Shown: one piece after another, positions 12,701-24,601 of the stretch | Numbering within the stretch: position 1 is the first letter of the stretch | Layout: each line of letters opens with the position of its first letter | Source: Atrichornis clamosus | Lineage: Eukaryota > Chordata > Aves > Passeriformes > Menuridae | Assembly (NCBI GenBank): GCA_013400975.1 | Contig: WBMZ01009460.1 | Span: 1 to 64,000 of the forward strand | DNA length: 64,000 nt | Reading direction: 5' to 3' | Notes under the pieces: model-generated | What the model was told of the DNA's origin: nothing | The model's input: the letters and a program-made list of their open reading frames with translations, nothing else | The model's database searches: none | Program-made: the position numbers and the translations under genes

Positions 12701-14178
12701 AGCACAGTTATTGAAAAGAGATTCCTCCTGTTTGAAAATCTTTGGGGATATTTAAAAGACAGGTGCTGGAGCCAGCTCAGCTGTCAGTGGGAAAATATCC
12801 ACGTGGGAGAAGCAGACACGCCAGAGCTGTCAGCCTTAGAGCCCTGCACAGGGAGGAGGCTACAGAGACCGAGTTATTCTTTGGGCACCACATGGAAATG
12901 CAGGCGCAGCTCGAAAACAGGAGGGTTGTTTCAATAGTGGCAGGAGGGGATGGCTCACAGCGCTGGCTACAACAGAGCTTTCAAAAACAGAAACTTTTAG
13001 CGTCTAAAAATTTTTAATCTTAAATAGTAACTTTCAAAGCTGATCAGACAGAGCCAAGGAGTCGTTTGACACCTGAAACACCTGGAAGAAATCACTGCAC
13101 CCCCACTTGGTCATTGGTTATTCAAGATGCTTCTCCCCATTCCTGGCTCTGTTTAGTCATGAGAAAAAGTGAAATGCCCTTCAGTGGTGCCATTACACAG
13201 ACAAACCATGCTGCTGAACTGCACTGCCACATGGATGAAACATGGCTTCACAAATTCGAATAAATCAGTTTTGCACAGATGAATCCTGTCCCTGGCATCT
13301 TTGATATGCAGAATTTGTACATAGCAGAGGGGAAGTCTGGCAAAGAATTTCTATTGCTTAAGATCTGATCTCAATGCACAAAGCAAAGTCTTGAGATTAG
13401 AAAAACGCGTTTGCTTCTGGGAAATATTCTACATGCAAGAACGTGTTCAGAAGACAGCTTTTCCTAGCACTGGATTGTGATCCCTATCTGCAGCCCTTTG
13501 TTCAGAAGCAGAAAAAGGAGGGAATAGTGGAGACATCTGGGTAAGAGGCTTCAAACTACTGATATAGCTCCAAAGCTTTCATAATTTGCTCCCACTTCTA
13601 CATAAGCAGGAGACCCACAGAAGCAATTCTCCAAATAAACCCTCAGAAATCATTTCTTCATCTAATTAACATCTCTTATGATCCACGTAACCCAAGAATA
13701 GCAGATGACAGAGCATTACTGTCCACCTGTTTTAGTGTATGAGCAAAACTGTATAAGACACTTCAAATGAAGACTTCCAAACACAGATTCGTGACAAGGT
13801 TCTACCAGATGATCTCTGAAGGTTGATTTAACCAGGGCTGACAACCTTTTAAGGATCCAGTCAACCTTTCTTAAGTGATACAAAATAAATTGGGGCAAAA
13901 CTTTCACATTAATCTGAAACTGAACTCACAGGCTTTATGAAAGCTGACATCTGCATATGAGAAAATTACACACGGGTGATGAAAGTTTCTCTCTGACACG
14001 ATCTATTTCCACCCTTAAAAATGTGAGGATTTTATGTTTGCCAGCAGACACACATATCTCATACACACTGGGCACACTCCTCAGGGCCCATCCTGAAAAC
14101 ATGCTCTGCAGACTCCAGGCCTGTGTCTCCAGCTGTTGCATGGACTGGGAGGCAGGATTTGGTAAGGGAAGTGCTCAC
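12701..14178. other. Unique non-coding DNA
   Basis: No gene is supported. GGGGATATTTAAAAGAC at 12745-12761 matches a phrase common in bird CR1 tails, but the flanks do not continue the match. The open frames at 12742-13263 and 13957-14436 lack domains. Confidence 0.5.
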
Positions 14179-14229
14179 GTTTGCTTCATGACCACGTCCA
14201 TCAAAGTGTCCACGCAGATCACAGCCATG
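14179..14229 (-). other. Candidate 51-bp internal exon (unproven)
   Basis: Read on the minus strand, this segment follows a pyrimidine-rich stretch ending in CCACCATCAG (acceptor-like) and is followed by GTGAGC (donor-like, after AAAC). The 51 bp are open, begin and end at the same codon phase, and would give MAVICVDTLMDVVMKQ plus split codons at each edge. Nearly all codons end in G or C, unlike the surrounding AT-leaning DNA. I do not recognise the peptide. A stop (TGA) lies directly in the donor if it is read through. The plus strand is also open here, so a GC-rich chance island remains quite possible. No flanking exons were recognised in the window. Confidence 0.2.
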
Positions 14230-17200
14230 CTGATGGTGGCAAAAGGGCTCCAGGTGCAAGTGCAGCAGCCCCAGCAGGTCACCTCCTCCAGGGTAAAAGA
14301 ACAGCAACAAACCCTGACTGTTGCCTGCAGAGGTTTAGATTCCCCAAACAGTGGCCAACTACTTTTAATTGGTGTCAGGCTCCCAGTGCCAATGAAGATA
14401 CCTAAGCAACTAAACCCTTGCAGCCAGGAATTATAGCTGATTTCCTTAGCCTGGAGAAAATTAACTCCCATTAGCTGAGCAGGATGTCAGGGAACAGGCA
14501 AGCTGAAAGGGAAGTTAAGAAAGGTTGCCCTGTGATGATGGGATTCACCTGTCTCTTAGGGCATGACGTCCCACCAGCAAGACACAGAGCTCATCCCAAG
14601 TTCCTTGAGTGCCAGAAAGGCACATAAAGGAAAACACCTGTATCTCTTCAGATCCTCCTGAGCAGACACTGTAAGTCCTTCCAGCATCTTGATCCTGTAT
14701 TCTGAGCAGCCTTAGGAAACACACACAGTATCCAAGAAATCTCCCAATATCCGGCCATCCACAGGCACAAGACAGAAGCATCCTGATGAAACCCACTGAG
14801 ACTGGTCTTTCCAAAGAGTGCACAAGCACAGCTGTTTTGATAAATATGTGCTGCAACTGGCAAAGTTGTTTCATCTGCCTTCAGGATCACCAGATCCAGA
14901 ATTACTTCCATATTATTTTCTTAGACCAAAACCTTAAGGGAGAAATGGGAAGAAGCGAGGGGAGCATAACAATCTTGTGTTAAATCCACCTCATGTGTGA
15001 GCACATAAAGCCAGAGGAGTTTGCTGCCTCATGCTGTGAGTGCACATCTCAGCTTTTGGCAATGGAACAAAACCCTGGGAGCAGTCTGGAGGCACTCACA
15101 TGTTTTGCTGCTTGCTTTGGCTACCGTCGAAGCAGCCTAAGCCCTGTATGCTCTTTACAGAAACATGTTTGCAAGGCATTTTTCTGAAAACAGTCACAAT
15201 GAAAATACCTGCCATTTAGACTCCTCCACCCTCTCCTTTAAAAAAAAAAAAAGTTATTGAAAAAGCTGATTTTCACATTTTTTCAAATAACAATGGCAGC
15301 CTTATCCGTAAGAAAAATCAAAACAATTGATTAGAATGGGTTTTTTACCCCTGCATGCCTCATTTTTCATTCATCACAGCACATATTCTCCTCTGTGAGA
15401 TCTTACTAGGAAATAAAATATATTCAGACTTTGACTCCTACCTAAGGAAGGTCAGAAAGCCTTCAGAGCTCTTCTGAGGCCATGCATTTGACAGGGGACG
15501 AGGGCAGCACACCTGAACCAGCCCAAAGGTGACATTTCTTCTTTTAGAAGATACAAGGCAGCTGCAGATGGCTGTGGGGCATCAACCCAACACTCACTCT
15601 GCTTCTGAAGTTAATTCAGCAGCCTGTACTGAATCCTCTGCTGCCTTGGTTGGGCAGCTCCTGGTGTATTTTGAAGTTTTACTTTGCCTTTTGGTGCCAC
15701 ACAGAATACATTTCATTCTGGCTTTCCAAAGTTCCTGGACCGGAAATGGAGCGATGATCAGCTGCTGAATTACCATCAATATCTGACACTGCAACTCCAC
15801 ATTTTGTCTTGGCAATTCAGAGTTAGGAATGGTCTCCAGTTATCTGTGTTAGATTCCCTCTGGAATGAGTGCCGAGGACAGTGAGAGCACATGGGAGAGG
15901 GTGGACTTTAATCATGAGCCAAATTACAGCTTGGACCACAAGCCAATTGCTCTGGTGAGCTGTCCCAAGAGGGGCTGAAAAAAGGAATCAAATCAGGAGT
16001 ACAGCACTTTGGAAACTTCCATCACCACTAAAATCACTTTACACCTGAAGTGGCAGGAATTAAATTATCCTGCTGATATTCCACCAGTAGACGGATCAGA
16101 AAGAGCTGTTAAAATTTCCCCATTAGTCCAAATCCAGTTTCTCTCAGTCCTATTCATTGCTGCAACACTGCAAGTTTGCTCCAGCTTTCACTGGCTCAAA
16201 TCTTCCCCTGGTGCTGTAAGAAGATGTGAAGTATGGCATAAAGGGCAAAGGAACTGAATTTGATTGTTCTTGGGTCCTTGCTCATGGTCTGATTGAAATA
16301 TGAGGTATTATCTACTTTTCCTTCACATCAGAAGAGCCTCAAACCACTGGCTCTGAAATGAAGCCCTTTGAGGCTCTCTGATAATGCACTTCAGCAAGTA
16401 TTTCACAATCAAAATGAGTCTTGGTATTTCTGAAAGATGCCAGAATCATGCCAGCACATCTGCTTAGGCTGAGTGACTGACTCATTTGGCCAAGTCCTGC
16501 TGCCTCTGTTTCCCTTTCCTAATAAAATAAGGATAAAAATTAAACCCTCAGTAGACTGAAGTTCTCATCCTAGTTCCAAATATTTTTTCCTCCTTTTTTT
16601 TTAATGGCCTTCAAGAAAGGAGAATGCTTGATGGTTTTTTTCACTGCTGTCATTCTCATCTGTTGTTCATCACAAAACAGATTGAGGGATTTTTTTTTTT
16701 TTTATACTGATATATGTCTGATCTTTACATGTCAAAAGCCAAGGCAGAAAAACATTTTCGAATGTGAATACAGAAAATATAAGAAAAGAAAGGAGTGGAA
16801 TAGAATAGAAGAGGGAAAATGTTACATGCAATACAGTTTATTAAGAAAAATGCTGAGAGAACATATCCCAAGCTTGAGATAACAATATGTATTAAATAAA
16901 ATAACATGGCCTCTGCATGAACACTCATGAGGAACACTCTAGGACATCTATGATGTCTAAGACATCAGCTACATAGGAAAAAGACTGGAAGATATCACTG
17001 AACGAAACAGGTAGGGAAATATATTGAAGGGACTTGTAAGAGTCAGAGTTTTCATTTAATTAGGTCATGGCCTGATGACGGCCACTAGCCCTTCATCTGC
17101 ATGCTGCCTTGGTTTCAACTCTCCTGGAAGACAGAGAGTAGGTCAGCAAGGGAAAATGGCTTGGGTAGGTCATCTTTAAGGCAGAGAGCAGAAAGAAAGA

Positions 17201-18289
17201 GCTACATCATCTGTAAAAAAAATCAGAAGTGCAACAACCACAAGATTCTTTGTTTCCCCAAATCTGTTGAAGCTGTGGTGTGTTTTACACATTAACCTCT
17301 CCATCCCATGAGCAGCACAGGGCCAGATGATGCTGAGGTGATAGGTCACTGAGGCAATAAAGCTATGCCTTATTAATCTGTGCTCCTAAAAATGCACCCC
17401 CAAATTCCTTCCAGATATTCGACCGCGTGATGGAAGTTTTATTTGTGGGTTAAACCATAGAGCAAACTGCAACCCTTCTGCCCTCTTAAATCATGCAGCC
17501 TCCTTGGAATGACTAAAATTCCCTCTGAGTTGCATTACCCAGAGTTTGTAAATGTCTGGAAGGCATAAACCACTAATGCATGTAATTTTTCTTTTCTCCC
17601 CCACCATTTCTCCAGCTTTCCCACACAGATTGCTGCTTTTTCCCAACCACTTCAAGAATGGGATATATTTCTGTCTCAAAACCCATGCACTATCTCTCCT
17701 GATCCAGGGAGTCAGATTACACTGAGATTCAAAACATACTTCCTCGCTGAACAAATTGGACACTCATTTTTCCTCTGCAAGAAGCCTGTGTTCTTGCAAA
17801 CCAGGTGTGACTTGGAGTGGCCACCCCCAGGGATTCCTTCAGGGAGGATTGGAAGGCCTTGAAGAGAAGTTATTGATCACCACAGTCTGACTACAGCCAA
17901 GAGCAAATACCTGAATGAACATGCAGTGCACAGCACTGGATCCACTTACTACATTTCTTGGGATCATATCCTCGGATGAGGTGTTCCTATGCAAAGCTGG
18001 CCCTGCCTCTTCCCACAGTCCTCTGCAGGCTTCCTTCTGTCCAGCACTGAAGGTTTCCTCCTGCAGAACGCACGTGTTAAGCCACAACAAACCTGTTTAG
18101 CAGTTCTATTCTGCTCCCCATAATTTCTGCCAGGTTCACTTTGCATAACGTCTAGCACTGGTTCCCAAGGATATTTTTCACATACAACAAGCTTCCCTCC
18201 CCTCCAAATACTCTGCATATTCTGAAGTCACTTATTTATGTACCTTTTTCCCAAAGTAAGGCACTCAAAAGCCTTAAACACAAAAGCCA
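14230..18289. other. Unique non-coding DNA
   Basis: No gene is supported. Overlapping frames of up to 109 codons at 14545-14911 on the minus strand and 64-92 codons elsewhere have no domain. There are A runs at 15240-15252 and T runs at 16691-16703. No transposon is recognisable. Confidence 0.55.
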
Positions 18290-18430
18290 AGGTGATCTGG
18301 GCCACTTCACCTTTAATTTTGTGTCTCTCCAGCTCACTATGATGACGTGCTCTGTATCAAAAGTGGATTGCTTGGATTTGAGCACTCGGATTAATTTTTA
18401 TGCAAAAGCTTTACCTGGATCTCTCTCAAA
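18290..18430. promoter_or_regulatory. Candidate conserved non-coding element
   Basis: A compact block with CACCTTTAATTTTG, GATGACGTGC (CRE/bZIP-like), GGATTAATTTTTATGCAAAAGC (homeodomain core next to an octamer-like ATGCAAAA) and few homopolymers. The close spacing of TAAT and ATGCAAA motifs is typical of neural or placodal enhancers. This is inference from motif content only; single motifs occur often by chance. Confidence 0.25.
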
Positions 18431-21400
18431 AACAATTTTGCACTCATCCTGTGGAGGAGCTTAGCATGAGCTCAGGCATTGCTTCTCATCCTGGCTTAAT
18501 GCAAACAGCAACACATCTCAGAGCTGTGTGCATCCAAGTTCTCTATTAGTCACCAAATCCCTGCTCCATGCAAGAGTTTTTCACAGCCACCATACTAAAG
18601 TCACTCTCACCTTTGAATAGCACAGTTAAGAATGCTGGTATAAAATACCTTTGGTAAAAAAGCAAAGGGAGAAAAAAGTCCCTCTCTGCTCAGTTTTATA
18701 CTCAGTGATGGCTAATAATAAGCTAAGAATTTTTTTATACGTCTGTGTAACACTACAGTTTTCTCAGCTACTTATCCTTGCAATTTAAAACTCAAATTTA
18801 TATTCTGTTCCAGGTTTAACCTCCAGAAAACTTTATAATAAAAAATGGACTTTTCTTGACTCCTCGTGGTGTTTACACCTCTGCAAGGTGATAACTATTA
18901 GGACGGCAGCATCCCCAGGAGTTAAAAACAAGCTAGTCACTTAACATACACAGCCAGGTTGAATTCAGATAAGGATAGGAAACTCAACTTGCTTTTCAAA
19001 ACTCACACTGACGAGTCATAACTTCTTCCATTTATGAAACTAATTCAGAAACATTAAAACAACAGGGATGTTCAGCCTGCTTCTGGCTGGGACAGAAATA
19101 TACAATTTTGACACTGTCTTCCAAAATAGACAAAGATAATGGTGGGTGAGGGAAGAAAGTAAATGCAACCCAAGATTTCTGGTGCTGAAGTAGTTTGATA
19201 TAAATGTAGCTCTGTGAAGCTTGCAGGAGGTTGTTTTCAGCACGTGTTTCTTTGCTCCTGAATCCTTTTTCCTATCTTCCCAAGGTCAGTGATTTGTAAC
19301 CACACATTACAGTGTTGGCTTTGAACCTCAAAACCCCATCTTTAAGATTCTGATTTTGTTCACTCCAAAGGCAGGAGCTATGTACAACACTGCAGCTCCT
19401 GCCTGGGATCTCACATGTCTCTACTGCCAGATGATGAATACCTGTGTGCCAGTAAGTTTCTGTGTCTGTTTTCATATCTGGGACTCCTGTAGTGGATAAA
19501 TAAACACTGAAGTGGCACAACTAGTTCTGCATGAAGTCGGTGAATAGGCCTGATTTGGTGTATGCTAACAGATGTCTGCTCCATTCATTTCCTCCTTCTT
19601 CCTTCTGTTAAGAGGATTCCTCTCTCTTTGAGCTCCTTTTTTTAATTCTTATCCTTACTTTTTAAACAAGTGAGGATACTTCTCAATTCTGCGTATTTCT
19701 TTGAACCTCTGATCGTTGCAACTAATCGCTTAATTGTGGGCTGGCTGGAGATACCAGGCATTCCAAATGAGCTTTTCCAGGTACCAGGCAATCAAACCCT
19801 GCCAGATTTCCCAACCCTGTGCTCAGCTCGGCGGAGTGAACTCAAGTGGGTTTGGCAAGCCAGCTGCTCCCACCACCCACACCTGCACACACCTATTGGT
19901 GCTGCGTTCCCTGAGCAACCCTTCCTGCTCCCCCTCGTCCCACCCACCACGGCGGCTGGGCCAGGAGGGGAATTTGTAGTTCAGCAGTTCAAAAGAAAGC
20001 TGGCTCATCCTGCACTGAAGACTGTGTCAGGGGCACGGCTGCCCTGTTCTGACTTGTCTGGAGAGAGCGAGATGCTCCAGCGCCGAGCTGCCGTCTGAGC
20101 ACACATGTGGAAGCCCTCCTGCTGTCACACCAAGCAGTGCCTGCCATCCCAGGGCTTTAACCGGCTCTCTTGCCTGCAGATGAGTAGAATTCTCTGCTGA
20201 CATCTGAAGGAACTTTGTACTGCCAGGCAGCTGGGAGCCAAGACGTCAAAAAATTCGCCCTCTCTCAGCTTTTCTAAAGCAACACAGTAATACCACGCAG
20301 GCCCCATGGCTACATAAAGCTCCAGTGAACATGGTATAAGAAACAAAATAAAAGCAAAGGCCTTCAGTTTTAAAAGCACCCCAAACAATGTAAGGACTTA
20401 TTTTTCCCGTTTTATTATTTTTATGACTGTTTTTATTCTCCTTACAAAATGCTCAGCATTCAGGCAATATTAAAAGCACCTGAACATTAAACTTCCAAAA
20501 GGACACAGCCAATGCTCAAACTTTATTTTCTTCCATTTTATCTACACCTATGAAAAAAACCAGAATGAAAATACAAGTTAATATTTCTGGAGAGTCAAAA
20601 AAAAAAAAAAAAAAGCCTTTCTGCCTCCAGACTCCCAGCTGCCTTTCCACTGGAATCAGCTACAAAAATGCACTCCCTGAAGTCCTGCTGACACTATTTG
20701 TTGATTATGGTGCACAGGGATTACCTGCCTTGATAAAATTGGAGTTTTTCCCCTCCTAACAGGGCAGTGCTCATTTCAGAAGGCAAGCAATGTTTTATGG
20801 AAGAAGCACAGCAAAGGTAGGAAAAGGTTTTGAATGCTATATTCCTTTGTGGGTCATGGGAAAAAAAGAGGATATATAAGTGGAAAATCATTGCTTCCTT
20901 CTATTCCCTGCGAACCATCTCTATCTGGGGCAAACTCAGCATTTCAGCTGGTAAGGCAAAAAGCTGCTCAAGAAAATGTGATGTTCTGGTCCCAAAGCCA
21001 CCAGGAGATGCAGGCGTTAATCTAAGGTCAGACACATTCTGTGTGAAACAAATACAGGAAAGTTGGAGCCTTGCCTGCTTTCACCTCACTAACCCTGGTT
21101 TGGAAATAAATGTAATTAAAACTAAGGAAGAAGCTAATTCTACTTTATTGTTAAATGTGATGATTCCTGTTTAGTGCTCAGCACTGCTGATCCATTGCTG
21201 CTCCCTGCAAGAGGCACTCTCCCACGGCTTCTTTACAAGCCCATGGGATAAACAGAGGCCCAGGGAGAATGACAAACTGGACTGAATCAAGCTGGTGCTT
21301 ATTACGTCCTCATTTTACCTCCTGCCTTATCTGTAATTAATATCTGTAAAATGTTTTGAACTTTCTTTTTCTCTTATCTCAGTCGTGGCGCAGCCCTGGA

Positions 21401-21923
21401 TGCGATGAGCTGAAACAGCCTCCTGGAGGGATTCAGGCTGGCAAAAGGGAGGAATCTCTACCTGCTTATCATTTTTGTTTGGCAGTATTGAACACGACCG
21501 TAGTCGAGTACTGCTTGCAAATCTTAATATTAATGTGGTTTGTTTTGGTCAGCGGGGGAAGTCTGTTTGTCTATTGGGTTGTGGTTCAGATAAGCCATGA
21601 TTTTCCAAAGTGACCGACCAAGTTTCCCTCAGCAGTTTTCTTCTGCAGTGATAAGTACAAGTCTGCGTAATCCGAGAAACTTCACGGAGGTATGAGGAAG
21701 GGTTTTTGAACCAAACCAATCTGAGGCTGTGCTGCTCTTAGTGGTGTCAAAATATGACCCACGTGGCTGGTTTGAGTCCTTGGTATGTTCACAGATTCCC
21801 TTCCGTGAGGACTATAAAGTACAAACCAACATTTCAATTTGTGACAAACGGTGGCACAAAGTAATTTACTATGAAAGGATCCAAAGTAACTCGGCACCAG
21901 CCCTCTTCTTAATTTTTTTTTTA
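18431..21923. other. Unique non-coding DNA
   Basis: No gene is supported. A somewhat GC-richer patch at about 19730-20110 holds a 142-codon plus-strand frame and a 61-codon minus-strand frame with no domain. An 18-base A run lies at 20597-20614. The A run has no gene-derived sequence or target duplication around it, so a processed pseudogene was not called. Confidence 0.55.
20597..20614. repeat. Poly-A run (18 A)
   Basis: An uninterrupted A18 run. The sequence upstream does not match a recognisable retrocopy. Confidence 0.9.
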
Positions 21924-22013
21924 ATTTCTGCTATCTGTAATTACAGGCATGAAATCCAGGTAATAAGTGGGTTACATTTTCTGCTAAGAAAATGATGTCT
22001 ATAATTACAGGCA
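21924..22013. repeat. Spaced duplication of a palindromic TAATTA site
   Basis: TCTGTAATTACAGGCA (21934-21949) recurs as TCTATAATTACAGGCA (21998-22013), 64 bp apart with one mismatch. The phrase TTTCTGCTA precedes both copies, with extra bases inserted before the second. The first copy contains CTGTAATTACAG, a perfect 12-bp palindrome centred on the homeodomain core TAATTA. This looks like an old local duplication within a regulatory-looking block. Confidence 0.7.
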
Positions 22014-22330
22014 CATGTTCAGCTGAGATACTGTGGTATCCAGTGCTTCCACAAAGATGATAATTGTCAACCTTTGCACTGTAATTAAGTCTAAATGGGA
22101 ATCCTAATCATTTTCAAATGAGCAAACAGTAAGCCTATCTTGATTGGCTCCATTGTGGCAATGAATGAAACTGATTTACTCTATGAGTTAATTAAGTTTT
22201 ATGAAATCCCATGCCCCCCTCTCCTCAAAACCCACGTTGTCAGCAAATATTTGAGCTAATTAGTTCTGTATTGTTTTGGTGCTGTGTGATAGTATTACCT
22301 GCATTATCCTATTAGGAGCCCTGGTTTTCT
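21924..22330. promoter_or_regulatory. Candidate enhancer, TAATTA-rich
   Basis: About 400 bp of complex AT-rich sequence holds repeated homeodomain cores: TAATTA at 21938-21943 and 22002-22007, GTAATTAAG near 22081, GTTAATTAAG near 22188 and CTAATTAG near 22256. It also has GATGATAATTGTC and a CCATTGTGGC-type SOX-like site near 22151. It is free of transposon sequence and coding potential. Such clustering is typical of developmental enhancers. Target gene, tissue and conservation are unknown. Confidence 0.35.
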
Positions 22331-22773
22331 GCAACCTTGATTTCAAATTTTCTCCCTTGGAGCAACTCGTTTGCCTTTGATTCACCTGTTCCTTGGGTTC
22401 ATGGCCTTCTTTTCCCTTTGAGGCTCATGATTTCAGCAAGGCTTATGAACAAAAGAGGATGCTGTGCACTTTGGTGCTCAGCTTTCCTCACAAATGCTCT
22501 TTACGCCTCTAACCGTGACCTAACAGGCTCAGTGTAAGTGATCACATCTCACAGGCTTTCTTTTCACTGCTATTCATGTGGGATACTTTTTCCTATCAAA
22601 TGCCAGTGCAGCCAGCCCAGCAGGACTCTTCTTATCATGGACCACAGGGGAAGGGAGTGTGGATTGCTGGAGGCAACGCATCATTCCCAGTAAACTGTTA
22701 TGCTACACGAGCCAGCCAGAACCAATGTAACTTGCCCTTGCCTTCTGTTCCCACATTAAACACAACATAATGT

Positions 22774-22896
22774 GCTGGAAGTGTTCAAAGCTTGTGTGGA
22801 TGTGGCACTTGGGGATAGGGTTTAGTGGTGCTGGATTAACAGTTGGACTCGGTGATCTTGGAGGTGTTTTCCAACCATAAAGATTCTATCATTCCA
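22774..22896 (+). mobile_element. CR1 LINE, 3' end fragment
   Basis: Sense-orientation CR1 tail: it starts in the last codons of ORF2 (GAAGTGTTCAAAG, an EVFK-type phrase), passes GGATGTGGCACTTGGGGA, GTTGGACTCGGTGATCTTGG and TTTTCCAACC, and ends in ATTCTATCATTCCAT, a decayed form of the CR1 terminal ATTCTATGA repeat. Compared with the usual avian tail it has small internal changes. It is 5' truncated to about 120 bp and cannot be active. Confidence 0.93.
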
Positions 22897-23319
22897 TATC
22901 ATTAAATCACGCACGGTCAAAGAAACCATTTGAAGTTCCAGGCTGATTTGCTCCATTCCCAGTGATTAGCATGTAACTGTGCAGGAGTCTCCCACATCAC
23001 ACCCTTGGTGTCCCAAGAAAGCCACATTCATGGATACCCAGACATGGGTTCAGGTAGACGTTGGCAGGAGCTGCCACAGCTGGGGATGGAGAAGAAAGGG
23101 AATTTTAGATCCCCTCAGCAGCCAATACCAATCAGCACAGGTACACTAAATCAGTGGAGATACACTATCTGTGAAAGGCTTTGTTTCCCACTATCTCTGC
23201 TCTCTCTTTGCTTTCTCACCCCAGTTTCCCTAGAAGATCACATTTATTCTTCTTTTTATGAAGGACTTGAACTACGAAATAAACACAGAGCAAAACATTT
23301 CCAATGCACTTGCCCGAAT
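22897..23319. other. Unique non-coding DNA
   Basis: No gene, transposon or notable repeat is visible between the CR1 tail and the next candidate element. A 111-codon plus-strand frame at 23005-23340 has no recognisable domain. Confidence 0.5.
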
Positions 23320-23520
23320 ATAAAGATTTGTGCAATTTAGTGGAAAAAATCACAGAGCTGAAAAAATATATGTGCTTCCTGTGGCGAGAGCACCTGAAAG
23401 GCAATGAAATTCCATTACCTGAAACAAGCCCATAAACAGCATTACAGAGCAGCCACTTGTCAGTGCTGGATGCTATTTGTGGGAAGCCACTAATTGCAGC
23501 TTTCATAAAACGGTTTGACT
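23320..23520. promoter_or_regulatory. Candidate conserved non-coding element
   Basis: Complex, non-repetitive sequence with CACCTGAAAGGCAATG, CCATTACCTG, GCAGCCACTTGTC and GCCACTAATTGCAG. E-box and TAATTG cores are interspersed, and all frames are interrupted. The compositional impression is of constrained non-coding DNA; conservation has not been tested. Confidence 0.22.
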
Positions 23521-24542
23521 CCCTTCCAGGCTGATGCACAGTGCATTCCTAGTGGGTGATTTAGGATCTGCACAAAGCCAAATGCCCCAGCCACAGGGGA
23601 AAGCTGCCACTTTTGGGCTCCCTAAGGATTGCTTCCCAGCCAAGCGAGGTGCTGGCCACTTCCTGACAACTCCCTTCCGTGCTGTCAGTGCCTCCTCTGC
23701 CATCAGAGCCATCAGAAAAATCAGGGATCTATGTGAGCAGGAATGGTGGCAACACCATAAGGGGCAGCCCGTGTGTCCAGCAGATTCCTGGGATTTAATA
23801 TTAAGGGAGAACTAGGCAGAAAGACTGAGATTTGCCTAAACAGAGACAGTTAATGCCTCTTGAGGTGTGATTCTCAAAACTTTGTGGTACCAGCACAGAG
23901 AATACTGGGCCTAGAGGAGACACCCTTGTCCCTGGAAAGACAGCTGGAGGTCAGGTGGGGCAGAGCGAGCATCCCAACAAGTTTAGGATGGTTAGGCAAC
24001 AGTCATGGCACAAATTACTTTCCCATGGCCACACAATGAGTCCACAGCAGAAGTTGCTTTTCCAGTCTAATGCTTTAGCAAAAGGCCTTTCTCCCTAATT
24101 ACCTTTCTTCTTATGTAACATGGTCTCCCCTTAGAGAACAAATACAGGAAATGAAATTTAAGTCAAAAGCATTATCTTCACTCTGAATCCAAAACACACA
24201 GGCTTCACCTCTGACCCCAGGATTGCTTCATATCTTGCCCCTTGAATCTATAGGGATGATACAATAGGACATGCTTGATTGGCAGGTGGGAAAACTGGCA
24301 GGCAGCACTGTGATTCATCCATCCTTTCAGAGCACACAGAGAAGACAATATGCCGGTGTTTGGATAGTTTGCATGTTCTTATCTCAGTGGAACTTGTTCA
24401 CACAAGCAAGGTTTGATTATTATGTTATCTTAAGCCTTGCCCTAAACTTGTCCTAGTAGCTGAAAACAAGTTGTTTTAGCCAAAGGCTCCTAAAATCTCA
24501 CTCCTTTTTTTAATAAAAATAAACTGATCAGTGAATTTTTTT
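23521..24542. other. Unique non-coding DNA
   Basis: No gene is supported. Frames at 23503-23815 overlap on opposite strands and have no domain. Confidence 0.5.
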
Positions 24543-24588
24543 AAAAAAGAGAGAAAAAAAAAGAAATAAAAAGGAAGAGAAAAAAACA
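24543..24588. repeat. A-rich low-complexity tract
   Basis: An A/G run with occasional T, just upstream of the degenerate tandem repeat. Simple sequence. Confidence 0.8.
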
Positions 24589-24601
24589 GAACAGTATTTT
24601 C

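Noticed and set aside
12742..12765. CR1-like phrase GGGGATATTTAAAAGAC
   Set aside because: The match does not extend into the CR1 tail on either side, so about 17 bases may be chance.
14160..14270. Plus-strand peptide SIKVSTQITAMLMVAKGLQV, resembling the SVKxxTxxQ...AK helix of SLC7 amino-acid transporters
   Set aside because: Similarity judged from memory only. The residues that should continue the membrane helix are instead Q-rich, the upstream sequence lacks a matching helix, and the opposite strand is equally open.
13957..14436. 159-codon plus-strand open frame
   Set aside because: No domain, low-complexity Q-rich middle, and several overlapping antisense frames; treated as a GC-rich chance frame.
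20597..20614. Poly-A run as the tail of a processed pseudogene
   Set aside because: No spliced-gene sequence upstream and no flanking target-site duplication is evident.
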